This document shows, in pieces, positions 7,041 through 15,557 of a stretch of 64,000 nt of DNA. The notes below the pieces were generated by a model. That model saw nothing but the letters and a program-made list of their open reading frames with translations, ran no database searches and had not been told where the DNA came from. A program made the position numbers and the translations under genes. Each line of letters starts with the position of its first letter. Position 1 is the stretch's first letter. Source of the stretch: JAGFIY01 sp964499285 (lineage in GTDB: Bacteria > Bacteroidota > Ignavibacteria > Ignavibacteriales > Melioribacteraceae); NCBI GenBank assembly GCA_964499285.1, contig CAZCLA010000006.1, positions 1 to 64,000 of the forward strand. Reading direction: 5' to 3'.

Positions 7041-8447
7041 TTAGTAAGAAATACCAGAATATGCGGTTTCGACAGTTAAGGAGTTTCCGCCGTATGCGAT
7101 AGTTATTTGTATAACAATACTTACGGGCTGCTGTTTGTTCTCATCAGGATCAGTGTCACTAATAACAAAATAAAAATCTGATGTTCCATTGCCCGGGAAA
7201 TATCCGTCATATACTTCGAAAGTTTCACCTCCGCTTACACCTTCGCCTTCAACACGGATTGAGATTGTCGACCCTCCGGCAATCGGATTTCCGTTCGGAT
7301 CAAGTATTAACAGATGAAAAGTTTCACTTCCTGCGTTTGGTATTACAAAACTTGATGGCGTTAGATTTATTGTCTGCGGCGGACCCGAAAAAAGTATTAA
7401 CATATCTGTCGTTATGAACTCAAAATTTTCATCACGCGTAGATGCCGTCACAGTTGCGAATCCGGGACCATAAGTAGGGTGATTTGGAAACGGAGCTGAA
7501 GTAGTAAGAATGTTTGTTCCTCGGCCCAATCCATCCGTGAATACTTCGGCTTCTATAATTCCGCCGGTTGATTCAAAATAAACGGCAGTTTGAGGTTTTA
7601 CAGGGTTCGAGTATTTATCACCTACATATGCAGTTATATTATCTTCAACAACCCATAATCCGCCAGGAATGTTTAACTGTTCGGCAGCAATACTGAAATG
7701 TGCATCATCGGGAAATCCACCGTGAATGACTACTGAAACCGGATTTGAATAAATATTACCGTTTTGATTTTCGATCATCGCCGAAATTTGAACAACTCCT
7801 GCCGAAAGACCACTTGTAAGTGTAGTGCTCACTATTCCAAAGGCATTTGTTACACTTGAAGTAGGAGAAATAAATTCGCCCCCTCCGGGTCCGCCGACAA
7901 TCGAGAAATTAACGGTGGCTTTGTGTTGTAAATCAACCGGTGTGCCGACTGAATCATGGACAAGGAATGTCAGCACGCTAGTTCTTATGGATCCGACTTC
8001 GCTAATTCCAATGCTTCCGTTGGATGTCGCCGAAAGCACAATTGCAGCTGCATCACCGGACGCGTCAATGGCATTATCAGATCTCTCTAAATTAATGACG
8101 CCCAAGTCAATTGATTGCCCGGCTGTCAAATAATCGTCTATCAAGAGACGTTTATAATTAGATTTAGTGATTTCGATTCTTACATCTGCGTTCCCGGTAA
8201 TAAAAATATCGGTATTAAACTCACCGTCCTCATTTGTGGTTATCGCAAGTTCCTCAGCTCCGAATGTGAACCTTACGGTTGCTCCTGCAATAGGGCCACC
8301 GGAGGTAGAATCGACAACAACACCTGTTATATTTACCGTTCCTTCCTTGTTCTGTGCATCCTCTGAAGGATCAATTCCCAGTTTGCAGCTGTATGCAGCA
8401 AACGCGAGGAAAATAAATACCAGGGCAGATTTAATATACCTTTTCAT
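7041..8447 (-). CDS. Surface lipoprotein with carboxypeptidase-regulatory-like and Ig-like domains
   Basis: A 468-residue predicted lipoprotein. The signal peptide ends in the lipobox A-Y-S-C with Cys21 as acylation site. Residues about 38-125 form a carboxypeptidase-regulatory-like beta-sandwich (V-N-I-T-G-V-V-V-D, G-P-I-A-G-A-T-V-R-F, T-N-E-D-G-E-F). The rest is built of invasin/Big-1-like Ig segments, with phrases such as ATVNFSIVGGPGGGEF and G-I-V-S-T-T-L-T-S-G. No catalytic motif is seen, so an adhesive or structural role on the outer membrane is likely. It is monocistronic with its own terminator. Antisense frames across it are shadows. Confidence 0.75.
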   Translation of the reverse strand: MKRYIKSALVFIFLAFAAYSCKLGIDPSEDAQNKEGTVNITGVVVDSTSGGPIAGATVRFTFGAEELAITTNEDGEFNTDIFITGNADVRIEITKSNYKRLLIDDYLTAGQSIDLGVINLERSDNAIDASGDAAAIVLSATSNGSIGISEVGSIRTSVLTFLVHDSVGTPVDLQHKATVNFSIVGGPGGGEFISPTSSVTNAFGIVSTTLTSGLSAGVVQISAMIENQNGNIYSNPVSVVIHGGFPDDAHFSIAAEQLNIPGGLWVVEDNITAYVGDKYSNPVKPQTAVYFESTGGIIEAEVFTDGLGRGTNILTTSAPFPNHPTYGPGFATVTASTRDENFEFITTDMLILFSGPPQTINLTPSSFVIPNAGSETFHLLILDPNGNPIAGGSTISIRVEGEGVSGGETFEVYDGYFPGNGTSDFYFVISDTDPDENKQQPVSIVIQITIAYGGNSLTVETAYSGISY

Positions 8448-8829
8448 ATAAAGCTCTCTAAATAATTAAAAATTAGGATTAAAGAGGCATATGTTTTCTT
8501 TAATTGATTCAATTTATTTAGCAAATTTCTTTAAGTCAAGTTTATTATCGTATATTATTAGAAATTATTTAGTATTTCGAAAAATTATGAACAATTTCTT
8601 AATTATGCTCACAATTTATTCCAACTTTTGGCAGGCAGACGTGATACAAAACAAAAAAGCTGAAAAATCAATCCCCCCAGATGATTTTTCAGCTTTCGAA
8701 TTTGCCATTTGGACGAACGTGATCAATGCGAAGTTCCCGAAAGCTTTTAAGTTGCAATTCAATTTTATTTTAATAAAATTACTCTTTGTTATTAACCAAA
8801 AACTTCGGGCATAAATTTAAGGAGGAATG
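8448..8829. other. Intergenic region with a long hairpin
   Basis: This divergent intergenic stretch between a minus-strand lipoprotein and a plus-strand OmpA protein carries a 15-bp perfect hairpin at 8656-8696 (listed separately) and a strong ribosome site AAGGAGG at 8819-8825. A frame at 8491-8814 would code for 107 low-complexity residues with no family resemblance and is not accepted as a gene. Both flanking promoters should be here but neither is clear. Confidence 0.55.
8656..8696. promoter_or_regulatory. 15-bp perfect hairpin with C-rich loop
   Basis: AAAGCTGAAAAATCA (8656-8670) is the exact reverse complement of TGATTTTTCAGCTTT (8682-8696). The 11-base loop contains six consecutive C. 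The 3' side has no clean T-run (CGAATTTG follows), so it is not a textbook terminator; it could be an mRNA-leader structure, an operator, or a small mobile-element relic. Confidence 0.55.
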
Positions 8830-9561
8830 ATGAGGGTATTATCAAAAATTGGAGCGCTGATATGTATTATGTTTGGTACATTATCAGCTCAGACACAGAT
8901 TCAGAGCGGTGGTTTTTTCTTCAACACCGGCACTCCTAATTATACACTGCATAAGAACGAAGGACGTCGTATGGTGGAAACCGAAATTCGGTTTGACAAA
9001 CCATTTGATACAAAACCTTATGTATATACGTCGGTAATTTTGATCGATGCAGAACGTAAGACAAAAATGCGATATGCAATCGAACCAAAATCTGTTTCGA
9101 GGGATGGTTTTGTCCTTTCGGCAGTTGTTTGGGGCGATACACAACTGAATGCAATAGGCGGATATTGGATGGCTGAAGCTGAAGTTATAAAGTTGGAAGA
9201 AGTCAAAATCGTAGTTGGAAGCACTATCGAATTGAACAATGTGGAGTTCGACTTTAATAAAGCGACACTCCGGTCAGAATCATTCGAGGAATTGGATAAT
9301 GTGGTAAAATTTTTAAGCGACAATCCAAGCGTCGAAATAGAATTAGCCGGTCATACCGATAACATTGGCGATGATAATTATAATCTTAAGCTTTCTCAAG
9401 AGAGAGCTGAATCCGTAAAAAACTATCTTACCGGAAAAGGAATTGCAGGATCACGTTTAATAGCAAAAGGTTATGGAGAATCTCGTCCAATTGCCACAAA
9501 CCAAACAGAGCAGGGGAGAGATCAGAACAGGCGTGTTGAATTTACGATACTTAAAAAATAA
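8830..9561 (+). CDS. H-type lectin/OmpA fusion outer-membrane protein
   Basis: A 243-residue exported protein with a signal peptide ending T-L-S-A-Q. Residues about 25-120 resemble an H-type (discoidin I-like) lectin domain: F-D-K-P-F-D-T-K-P-Y-V-Y, the I-D-A strand, R-D-G-F-V-L-S-A-V-V-W and G-G-Y-W-M-A. The second half is an OmpA peptidoglycan-binding domain: FDFNKATLR, L-A-G-H-T-D-N-I-G, N-x-x-L-S-x-x-R-A, and G-x-G-E-x-R-P with final N-R-R-V-E-F. It would bind a sugar at one end and peptidoglycan at the other, likely in the periplasm or at the outer membrane. ATG 8830 is preferred over ATG 8827 because AAGGAGG ends at 8825. Confidence 0.8.
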   Translation: MRVLSKIGALICIMFGTLSAQTQIQSGGFFFNTGTPNYTLHKNEGRRMVETEIRFDKPFDTKPYVYTSVILIDAERKTKMRYAIEPKSVSRDGFVLSAVVWGDTQLNAIGGYWMAEAEVIKLEEVKIVVGSTIELNNVEFDFNKATLRSESFEELDNVVKFLSDNPSVEIELAGHTDNIGDDNYNLKLSQERAESVKNYLTGKGIAGSRLIAKGYGESRPIATNQTEQGRDQNRRVEFTILKK

Positions 9562-9581
9562 ATTTGAAGTGTAAATAATAA

Positions 9582-9655
9582 GGCGCATTCGTCTAGCGGT
9601 TTAGGACACCGCCCTCTCAAGGCGGAGATCACGGGTTCGAATCCCGTATGCGCTA
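9582..9655 (+). tRNA. tRNA-Glu (anticodon CTC)
   Basis: A full cloverleaf is readable. The acceptor GGCGCAT (9582-9588) pairs with ATGCGCT (9648-9654) with a G-U first pair, and the discriminator is A9655. The anticodon stem CCGCC/GGCGG encloses loop CTCTCAA, giving anticodon CTC (codon GAG). The T arm is ACGGG-TTCGAAT-CCCGT. The CCA end is not encoded. The D arm GTCTAGCGGTTTAGGAC fits tRNA-Glu. Confidence 0.95.
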
Positions 9656-9661
9656 CAAAAT

Positions 9662-9690
9662 ACGGCATCTTTATGATGCCGTTTATTTTT
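9662..9690 (+). terminator. Rho-independent terminator after tRNA-Glu
   Basis: ACGGCATC (9662-9669) pairs with GATGCCGT (9675-9682) around a 5-base loop and is followed by TTTATTTTT. It sits 6 bases after the tRNA and rules out the upstream ATG at 9673 as start of nth, since that codon is inside the hairpin. Confidence 0.85.
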
Positions 9691-9705
9691 CAATTTGTCA
9701 TTTCT

Positions 9706-10347
9706 ATGAAATTAAAAGAACAAAAAAGAGTTATGCAAATTTTAGATATTCTCAAAAAAGAATATCCCATGGTTAAACCTGCTCTTAACTACACAAATGA
9801 TTTCCAATTGCTGATTGCTACTATATTATCAGCTCAATGTACTGATGAGAGAGTGAACATCGTCACTAAAACTTTGTTCAAAAAGTATAAGAAGCCTGAA
9901 GATTTTTTAAATGTTCAACACAATGAATTGGAGCAAGATATTTTCTCAACCGGTTTCTACCGGCAAAAAGCGAAAAGTATAAGAAATTGCTGTTCGGAAC
10001 TAATAGAAAAATACAATGCAAAGGTCCCCGAAGATTTTGATGAACTAACTAAGTTAAGCGGTGTTGGAAGAAAAACCGCTTCTGTTGTGGCGGGCAATGC
10101 TTTCGGAATTCCGGCAATTGCTGTCGACACTCACGTAAAACGTCTGAGTAATTTGTTGGGATTTATCAATTCAGATAATCCTGAAAAAATTGAGGAACGG
10201 TTAAAGGAACTTTTCCCCGAAAATGAATGGATAGAATTATCGCATCGGCTTGCATCGCATGGAAGAAAAATATGCATTGCGAGAAGACCAAAGTGCTTCG
10301 AATGCAAAATTGGGAATCTTTGTCCAAGTTTTAATCCTGAAATTTAA
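9706..10347 (+). CDS. nth: Endonuclease III (DNA glycosylase/AP lyase)
   Basis: A 213-residue HhH-GPD enzyme that removes oxidised pyrimidines and cleaves the resulting AP site. The helix-hairpin-helix L-S-G-V-G-R-K-T-A holds the catalytic lysine, A-V-D-T-H-V-x-R the catalytic aspartate, and the C-terminus carries the 4Fe-4S cysteine set C-x6-C-x2-C-x5-C. Length is normal for the family. ATG 9706 is used because the longer frame begins inside the tRNA terminator. The next gene starts 10 bases downstream, so nth heads a small operon with the HD protein and a peroxiredoxin. Confidence 0.95.
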   Translation: MKLKEQKRVMQILDILKKEYPMVKPALNYTNDFQLLIATILSAQCTDERVNIVTKTLFKKYKKPEDFLNVQHNELEQDIFSTGFYRQKAKSIRNCCSELIEKYNAKVPEDFDELTKLSGVGRKTASVVAGNAFGIPAIAVDTHVKRLSNLLGFINSDNPEKIEERLKELFPENEWIELSHRLASHGRKICIARRPKCFECKIGNLCPSFNPEI

Positions 10348-10357
10348 GGAGAGGAAA

Positions 10358-10924
10358 ATGAACGACCTTCATCGTGATAGGGAATTCTGTCACAATATTT
10401 TGCTTGAGTTTACAGAATCCGAAAGTCTAAGAAAACATGCATATGCAGTCGAAGCATGTGTAATTGAATATGCTCGTAAATTTGGTGAGGATGAAAAATA
10501 TTGGGGCAATGTTGCACTGCTTCATGATTTTGACTACGAAAAATATCCTTCTGCAGAGGAGCATCCTTACAAAGGTTTTGAAATTTTAAATGAGCGGGGG
10601 TTTTCATTAGAATTTCGGAACACAATTCTTTCTCATGCAGATTATACTAATGTCCCGCGCCAAACCAAATTAGCTAAGGTTTTGTTTGCCTGCGACGAAC
10701 TTGCAGGATTTATAACCGCAGTAACCCTTGTACGTCCAAGCAAATCAATAGATGAAGTTGAAGTAAAATCAGTTAAGAAAAAAATGAAAGATAAAGCTTT
10801 TGCAAGATCTGTGAGCAGGGATGATATTCTTAAGGGTGCAGAGGAACTTGAAGTCGATTTAAATGAACACATTCAATTCTGCATCGACGCAATGAAAAAA
10901 AGAAAAGATTTGCTTGGCTTATGA
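10358..10924 (+). CDS. HD-domain metal-dependent hydrolase
   Basis: A 188-residue HD-superfamily protein: S-L-R-K-H-A-Y-A-V-E-A near the start supplies the first histidine, A-L-L-H-D-F-D-Y the HD pair, and I-L-S-H-A-D-Y a further ligand. Such small HD proteins are metal-dependent phosphohydrolases, often on nucleotides; the substrate is not readable. ATG 10358 follows AGGAGAGG at good spacing. The coding region overlaps the peroxiredoxin gene by 4 bases (ATGA), showing translational coupling. Confidence 0.8.
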   Translation: MNDLHRDREFCHNILLEFTESESLRKHAYAVEACVIEYARKFGEDEKYWGNVALLHDFDYEKYPSAEEHPYKGFEILNERGFSLEFRNTILSHADYTNVPRQTKLAKVLFACDELAGFITAVTLVRPSKSIDEVEVKSVKKKMKDKAFARSVSRDDILKGAEELEVDLNEHIQFCIDAMKKRKDLLGL

Positions 10925-11367
10925 AACTTGGCGAAAAGGCTCATGATTTTCTGCTATTCGATCAGTTTAACGAACCATTCCAATTATTCGAAAATTTAGA
11001 ACGAAATATTCTTCTTATTTTTTATCCCAAGGATTTTACAAAGGTTTGTACTGAGCAGCTAAGAAATTACAGCGAGCATTATGATTTATTACTTCGAGCT
11101 GGATTTTATCCTTTGGCTATTAATATAGGGTCAAAAGAATCGCATAAAAAATTTACTGAAGACAAATCGCTTAGGTTAAGAATACTTAGTGATTCGGATG
11201 GAAAGGTTAGTAAGTTATATGGAGCACTGAATTTTTTGGGCATCAACAAACGAAAAATAATCGGCATTGATGAAAACGGAAAAATTAATTACTCCGAAAC
11301 AGTGCTTCCATTCAAATATATATCTGTTGAAAAATTACTTGAACTCAAATCTGGTAAAATTAAATGA
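10921..11367 (+). CDS. Peroxiredoxin, AhpC/TSA (Bcp-like) family
   Basis: A 148-residue thioredoxin-fold peroxiredoxin that would reduce peroxides with a thiol partner. The peroxidatic cysteine is in F-Y-P-K-D-F-T-K-V-C-T-E-Q-L, where K-D-F-T-x-V-C-T matches the Bcp/AhpC signature; no second cysteine at the Bcp resolving position (five residues on) is visible, so it may be a 1-Cys type or use an external thiol such as bacillithiol (bshC is present at 47520). It starts inside the stop codon of the HD gene. Link to nth suggests an oxidative-damage operon. Confidence 0.85.
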   Translation: MKLGEKAHDFLLFDQFNEPFQLFENLERNILLIFYPKDFTKVCTEQLRNYSEHYDLLLRAGFYPLAINIGSKESHKKFTEDKSLRLRILSDSDGKVSKLYGALNFLGINKRKIIGIDENGKINYSETVLPFKYISVEKLLELKSGKIK

Positions 11368-11381
11368 ACCGTAATTTTGAC

Positions 11382-11413
11382 TTGACAATATTCAAAAATA
11401 CTCATTAAATTGG
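11382..11413 (+). promoter_or_regulatory. Promoter of porU: TTGACA-18-TAAATTGG
   Basis: TTGACA at 11382-11387 is followed after 18 bases by TAAATTGG (11406-11413), close to the Bacteroidota -7 consensus TAnnTTTG. It lies in the only gap upstream of porU. The same arrangement recurs at 32693 and 56887. Confidence 0.5.
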
Positions 11414-11521
11414 GTGCATAAAATTTCGGGAATCATTTTATAGAATAATTTGCTACATTTTTCATTACTAATTCGTAACCGTTGAAGAAATATTAATTAT
11501 AAGTTTTAAAATGGAGAAGTA

Positions 11522-14500
11522 ATGACGCGCAAGTTATTCTTTTATGTTTCCCTTTTTTTGTGTCAAATTTTGGCGGCACAGGACTTCAAAGTTTTATCTT
11601 CTACTTCGAACTCTCTTCTTATCGAGTTCAATCCCGTTTATACTGATACCATAACAAATATAAAAGACGGGAAAGAATTCTTCGAACCAGTATTTTTATT
11701 TGGCGAGATTTCTAATATCGATAGCATCGGAGAAGCTAAATCGATTCAAAGAGTTTTTAATGTTGGTGTTCCTAATGAATTTGGCAACACCATCCAGGTT
11801 GTTGAATCAAACTTTACAACGCTTAACGGTCTGCTTGCTCAAGTACCTTTCCCGGAAGAAAAATATGAACTCAAATCGAGAGGCAGAGATTTACTTCAAA
11901 GTAAATACGGTTCTGTTAGAAATGAAATTGTTTCATTCGGAAGTTACGGATTAGTAAGAAATCTTCCGGTTCAACAAATTGTTGTATCTCCGGTTTTATT
12001 TGATCACGAATCCAGAACCATAAAAATATATAATCGAATTGTATTTAAAGTAAATTTTTCAGCACCCTCCGGTGAACGAGAAATTGTTACTTCCGAATTG
12101 CTGAGCGGAATGGTTTTGAATTTTGACACAGCAAAAAATTGGGCTTTAAAAAGAATGAAGAAGGCGGATAGTGAACTTGAGAAAACAGCAATTAGCGGTG
12201 ACTGGCACAGATTTCCTGTTTATGAAGAAGGTATTTATAAAATAGATCGGAACAATTTACAAAACTTTGGAATTGACGCGAATACTGTGGATCCAAGAAC
12301 TATAAAGATTTATAACAACGGCGGTTACTTACTTTCTGAACAGGTCGAAAAACCGAGAACTCAAGGTTTTCTTGAAAATGCTATTTTAGTTGTTGGTGAA
12401 GAAGACGGAAGTTTCGATGAAGGAGATTATATTTTATTCTACGGAAGAGGAATTACATTCTTCGAGTTTCAGCCGGATTCTGGTATAGCGGGCAAGATTA
12501 CAAGAAACAGGCACTGGTATTCCAGAGTTAATTATTATTGGATTTCTTCAGGGGGAAATTTTGGTAAGAGAATGATCGTTGAAAATTCTCCGCAGAAGAA
12601 TAATGCAATTCAACAGAACACAACTGAAAGGTTTATCTGGAATGAACACGATGATGTCAATTTACTTAAATCTGGTAAGATGCTTTTCGGGGATGAGATT
12701 ACAGCCTCTGAAAGATCAAGAACCTTCGTGAATATGTTGAACCATCTTGTACCGAGTACAACCATAAGTTATGATTTTCAATATGCAAACTTTTCTGCCA
12801 CAAGCAACGATTTTTGGCCTACTTTAACTGTTGACGAAAACGGTACGGTGATTCATCAGCAAATTTGGCCCGGCAGTGACGGTGCTTGGAGAAAAGGCTG
12901 GGAGGATAGAAAACAGACAGTCTTCAACGGTACACTTCCTGAGAACAGAAGTGTGCTTAAATTTACTTCATCCAATACTTTCTCGGATATTTCAGGTTTT
13001 GTGGATTTTTTTACAATAACTTACGATTCATACCTTAATGCTGTCAGTGACTCTCTGATCATATTCACCGAAGGTCAAGATGGTGTAATTGAGTTCACCG
13101 CAAAAAATTTCAGCAACAGCAACAATCATATTTTTGATCTCACTGATTTTTCGAATGTAAAAAAAATAAATCCTCCCGTTAACTGGATTAGCGGAGGACA
13201 GATAAAGTTCCAAGCTTCGAACCAACCCAACGAATTTCGTAAATACTTTGTGGTAAACGTTAACAGATATAAGACTCCAAACCCGGCTGAAGTTATACCT
13301 CTCGCAGGTCTGCGTGATGAACTGACGGGTGTTGAGCATATAATAATAACGAATAAAGTTTTCTTGGAATCAGCGAACAGACTTAAAACATTTCGTTCAT
13401 CACAGGCAAGACATCGACACACTTCTAATGTTTTTTATGTTGATGATATTTATCAAGAATTTTCATGCGGAATGCAGGACCCGACAGCAATAAGGGATTT
13501 CATAAAGTTTGCTTATGATAACTGGAGTGTAGAGCCGAATTTTGTTTTGCTTTTAGGTGACGGTGATTATGACTACTTTAATCTTGACGGATATGGACTA
13601 AACTATGTCCCGACCTTTCAGACAAAAAATTCACTTCATGAACTTGGTTCTTATCCGTACGATGATTTTTATGCAAGAATTTCCGGAGATGATTTAAAAG
13701 CGGACATTGCGATAGGCAGGCTCCCAATTCAATCAAACGATGATGCAGACAGGTATATTAACAAATTACTCTTTTATGAAACTCAAGTAGAAAAAGGACT
13801 TTGGAGAAATTTAATAACGCTTGTAGCAGATGATGGACTTACTTCTGATGGGGATGACCAAATGACTCATACGCGCCAATCAGAACAATTGGAACAAAGA
13901 GTTATACCGGAATCCTTTAATAAAAATAAAATCTATTTGGCAAACTACCCTGCGGTAATTACAAGTGCGGGAAGAAGAAAACCTGAAGTCAACGATGCTA
14001 TTGTAAATGCAATTAATAACGGTACATTGATACTGAATTTTATCGGTCACGGAAATCCTAAAGTTTGGGCGCATGAAGTTGTTTTCGATAGAACTGTTAA
14101 TATTCCGCTGCTCGACAACGAAAAATATTTTTTCCTGACTGCCGCTACCTGCGACTATGGAAAGTTTGATGATCCGATTCAGCAAAGTGCGTCCGAAGAA
14201 ATGCTCTTTTTGGAAGGAAGGGGAATGATTGGAGGATTTTCAGCTTCCCGTCCGGTTTATTCGGGACAAAATGCCGCTCTTAATGAAGAATTTTACAGAA
14301 ACTTATTTACTCGTGCGGATGATAAACTTCCAAAAGCAATAGGTGTTGCTTATATGGAAACCAAAGCCAAACGCACTAATATAAATGATGAGAAATATCA
14401 TCTTTTTGCCGACCCTGCAATGAGATTAAATGAACCCGAATCACTGGCACAAATCGATAAACTCAACGGTCAATTTCCAGATATCGGCATTCAAGTTTCC

Positions 14501-15499
14501 GCATTGAGCAACACTTCAATTGAAGGTAAAATTGTGAAAGCTGACGGAACCGCTAACACAGATTTTAATGGTGAAGCAATTATCGCTGTATTTGATTCCG
14601 AAAGGAAAGTTGATCTTCCGGAAATAAATTATTGGATGAATGTTGAAGGAGGAGTAATCTTTAAAGGCAGAGTCAGTGTTGTTGACGGATTGTTCTCTAC
14701 AAATTTTACGGTGCCTAAAGATATAAGTTACGAAAACAATCGTGGAAAAATTGTTGCATATTTTCTTAACGAACAGAATGATGGTATAGGATTTACAAAT
14801 GAGTTTAGAGTTGGTGGAACTGACACTTCGGCAGTTAATGACCAGGTCGGACCAGAAATAGAAATATATTTTGACGATGTATCATTTGAAAACTCTTATC
14901 TCGTGAACTCAAATTTTACATTGATTGTTAAACTAACTGACGATACGGGATTAAACACTACTGGAACAGGTGTGGGACACAAACTTGAAGCGATATTAAA
15001 TGAACATGAAGATAATGCGATTGATCTATCAAATTATTTTGTTGGTGATCTAGATGCAGGAGGGAAGTCCGGTTCCGTAAATTATAGATTTACCAATCTT
15101 GATCCGGGTGAGTACAAAATAAAAATTAAAGCATGGGATGTTTTTAACAATAATGCGGAGGAAGAAAAATTCTTCTCGGTTGTAAGCGGGGATGATTTGG
15201 TTGTTCGAAACGTCGTAAATTATCCGAACCCGTTCAACTCTGAAACAACTTTTACAATGCAGCATAATTCGAATAATCCTATCGACGTAAGAATTCTTAT
15301 TTACACAATTGCGGGAAGAAAAATTAAGGAAATTTCGAAACAGAGTATTTTGGAAAGATTTGTAAAAATCCCTTGGGACGGTAGAGATGCCGACGGTAAT
15401 CTAATAGCTAACGGAACCTATCTCTATAAGGTTATTGTTGAATCTCAAACAGGGGAGTTCAAGGAAAATATCCTTGGAAAATTAGCTGTAATTAGGTAA
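11522..15499 (+). CDS. porU: Type IX secretion sortase PorU (gingipain-family C25 peptidase)
   Basis: A 1325-residue exported protein. An N-terminal signal peptide and a prodomain-like region precede a C25 (gingipain) peptidase domain at about 610-960: V-L-L-L-G-D-G-D-Y-D, catalytic His843 in F-I-G-H-G-N and Cys877 in L-T-A-A-T-C-D-Y-G, spaced like the gingipain pair. The C-terminal about 90 residues (N-Y-P-N-P-F-N then G-x-Y-L-Y-K-V) are a T9SS/FlgD-like sorting domain. PorU cleaves C-terminal signals from T9SS cargo and attaches cargo to surface lipid. Its identity is supported by porV following directly. Longer than the Porphyromonas enzyme. Confidence 0.9.
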   Translation: MTRKLFFYVSLFLCQILAAQDFKVLSSTSNSLLIEFNPVYTDTITNIKDGKEFFEPVFLFGEISNIDSIGEAKSIQRVFNVGVPNEFGNTIQVVESNFTTLNGLLAQVPFPEEKYELKSRGRDLLQSKYGSVRNEIVSFGSYGLVRNLPVQQIVVSPVLFDHESRTIKIYNRIVFKVNFSAPSGEREIVTSELLSGMVLNFDTAKNWALKRMKKADSELEKTAISGDWHRFPVYEEGIYKIDRNNLQNFGIDANTVDPRTIKIYNNGGYLLSEQVEKPRTQGFLENAILVVGEEDGSFDEGDYILFYGRGITFFEFQPDSGIAGKITRNRHWYSRVNYYWISSGGNFGKRMIVENSPQKNNAIQQNTTERFIWNEHDDVNLLKSGKMLFGDEITASERSRTFVNMLNHLVPSTTISYDFQYANFSATSNDFWPTLTVDENGTVIHQQIWPGSDGAWRKGWEDRKQTVFNGTLPENRSVLKFTSSNTFSDISGFVDFFTITYDSYLNAVSDSLIIFTEGQDGVIEFTAKNFSNSNNHIFDLTDFSNVKKINPPVNWISGGQIKFQASNQPNEFRKYFVVNVNRYKTPNPAEVIPLAGLRDELTGVEHIIITNKVFLESANRLKTFRSSQARHRHTSNVFYVDDIYQEFSCGMQDPTAIRDFIKFAYDNWSVEPNFVLLLGDGDYDYFNLDGYGLNYVPTFQTKNSLHELGSYPYDDFYARISGDDLKADIAIGRLPIQSNDDADRYINKLLFYETQVEKGLWRNLITLVADDGLTSDGDDQMTHTRQSEQLEQRVIPESFNKNKIYLANYPAVITSAGRRKPEVNDAIVNAINNGTLILNFIGHGNPKVWAHEVVFDRTVNIPLLDNEKYFFLTAATCDYGKFDDPIQQSASEEMLFLEGRGMIGGFSASRPVYSGQNAALNEEFYRNLFTRADDKLPKAIGVAYMETKAKRTNINDEKYHLFADPAMRLNEPESLAQIDKLNGQFPDIGIQVSALSNTSIEGKIVKADGTANTDFNGEAIIAVFDSERKVDLPEINYWMNVEGGVIFKGRVSVVDGLFSTNFTVPKDISYENNRGKIVAYFLNEQNDGIGFTNEFRVGGTDTSAVNDQVGPEIEIYFDDVSFENSYLVNSNFTLIVKLTDDTGLNTTGTGVGHKLEAILNEHEDNAIDLSNYFVGDLDAGGKSGSVNYRFTNLDPGEYKIKIKAWDVFNNNAEEEKFFSVVSGDDLVVRNVVNYPNPFNSETTFTMQHNSNNPIDVRILIYTIAGRKIKEISKQSILERFVKIPWDGRDADGNLIANGTYLYKVIVESQTGEFKENILGKLAVIR

Positions 15500-15557
15500 C
15501 ATTGTAAATTGTCTAAAATTTATCGACAATAATTTTTCTATTTGGAGGACTAAATAT

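Noticed and set aside
8491..8814. Frame of 107 codons between the lipoprotein and OmpA genes
   Set aside because: It runs through the hairpin, has no family resemblance or ribosome site, and its composition fits AT-rich non-coding DNA.
8784..8820. TTTG and TAAATTTA as promoter of the lectin/OmpA gene
   Set aside because: The start of transcription would fall on the ribosome site, which is too close.
9673..9705. Upstream ATG for nth
   Set aside because: It lies inside the tRNA terminator hairpin and the family start is at 9706.
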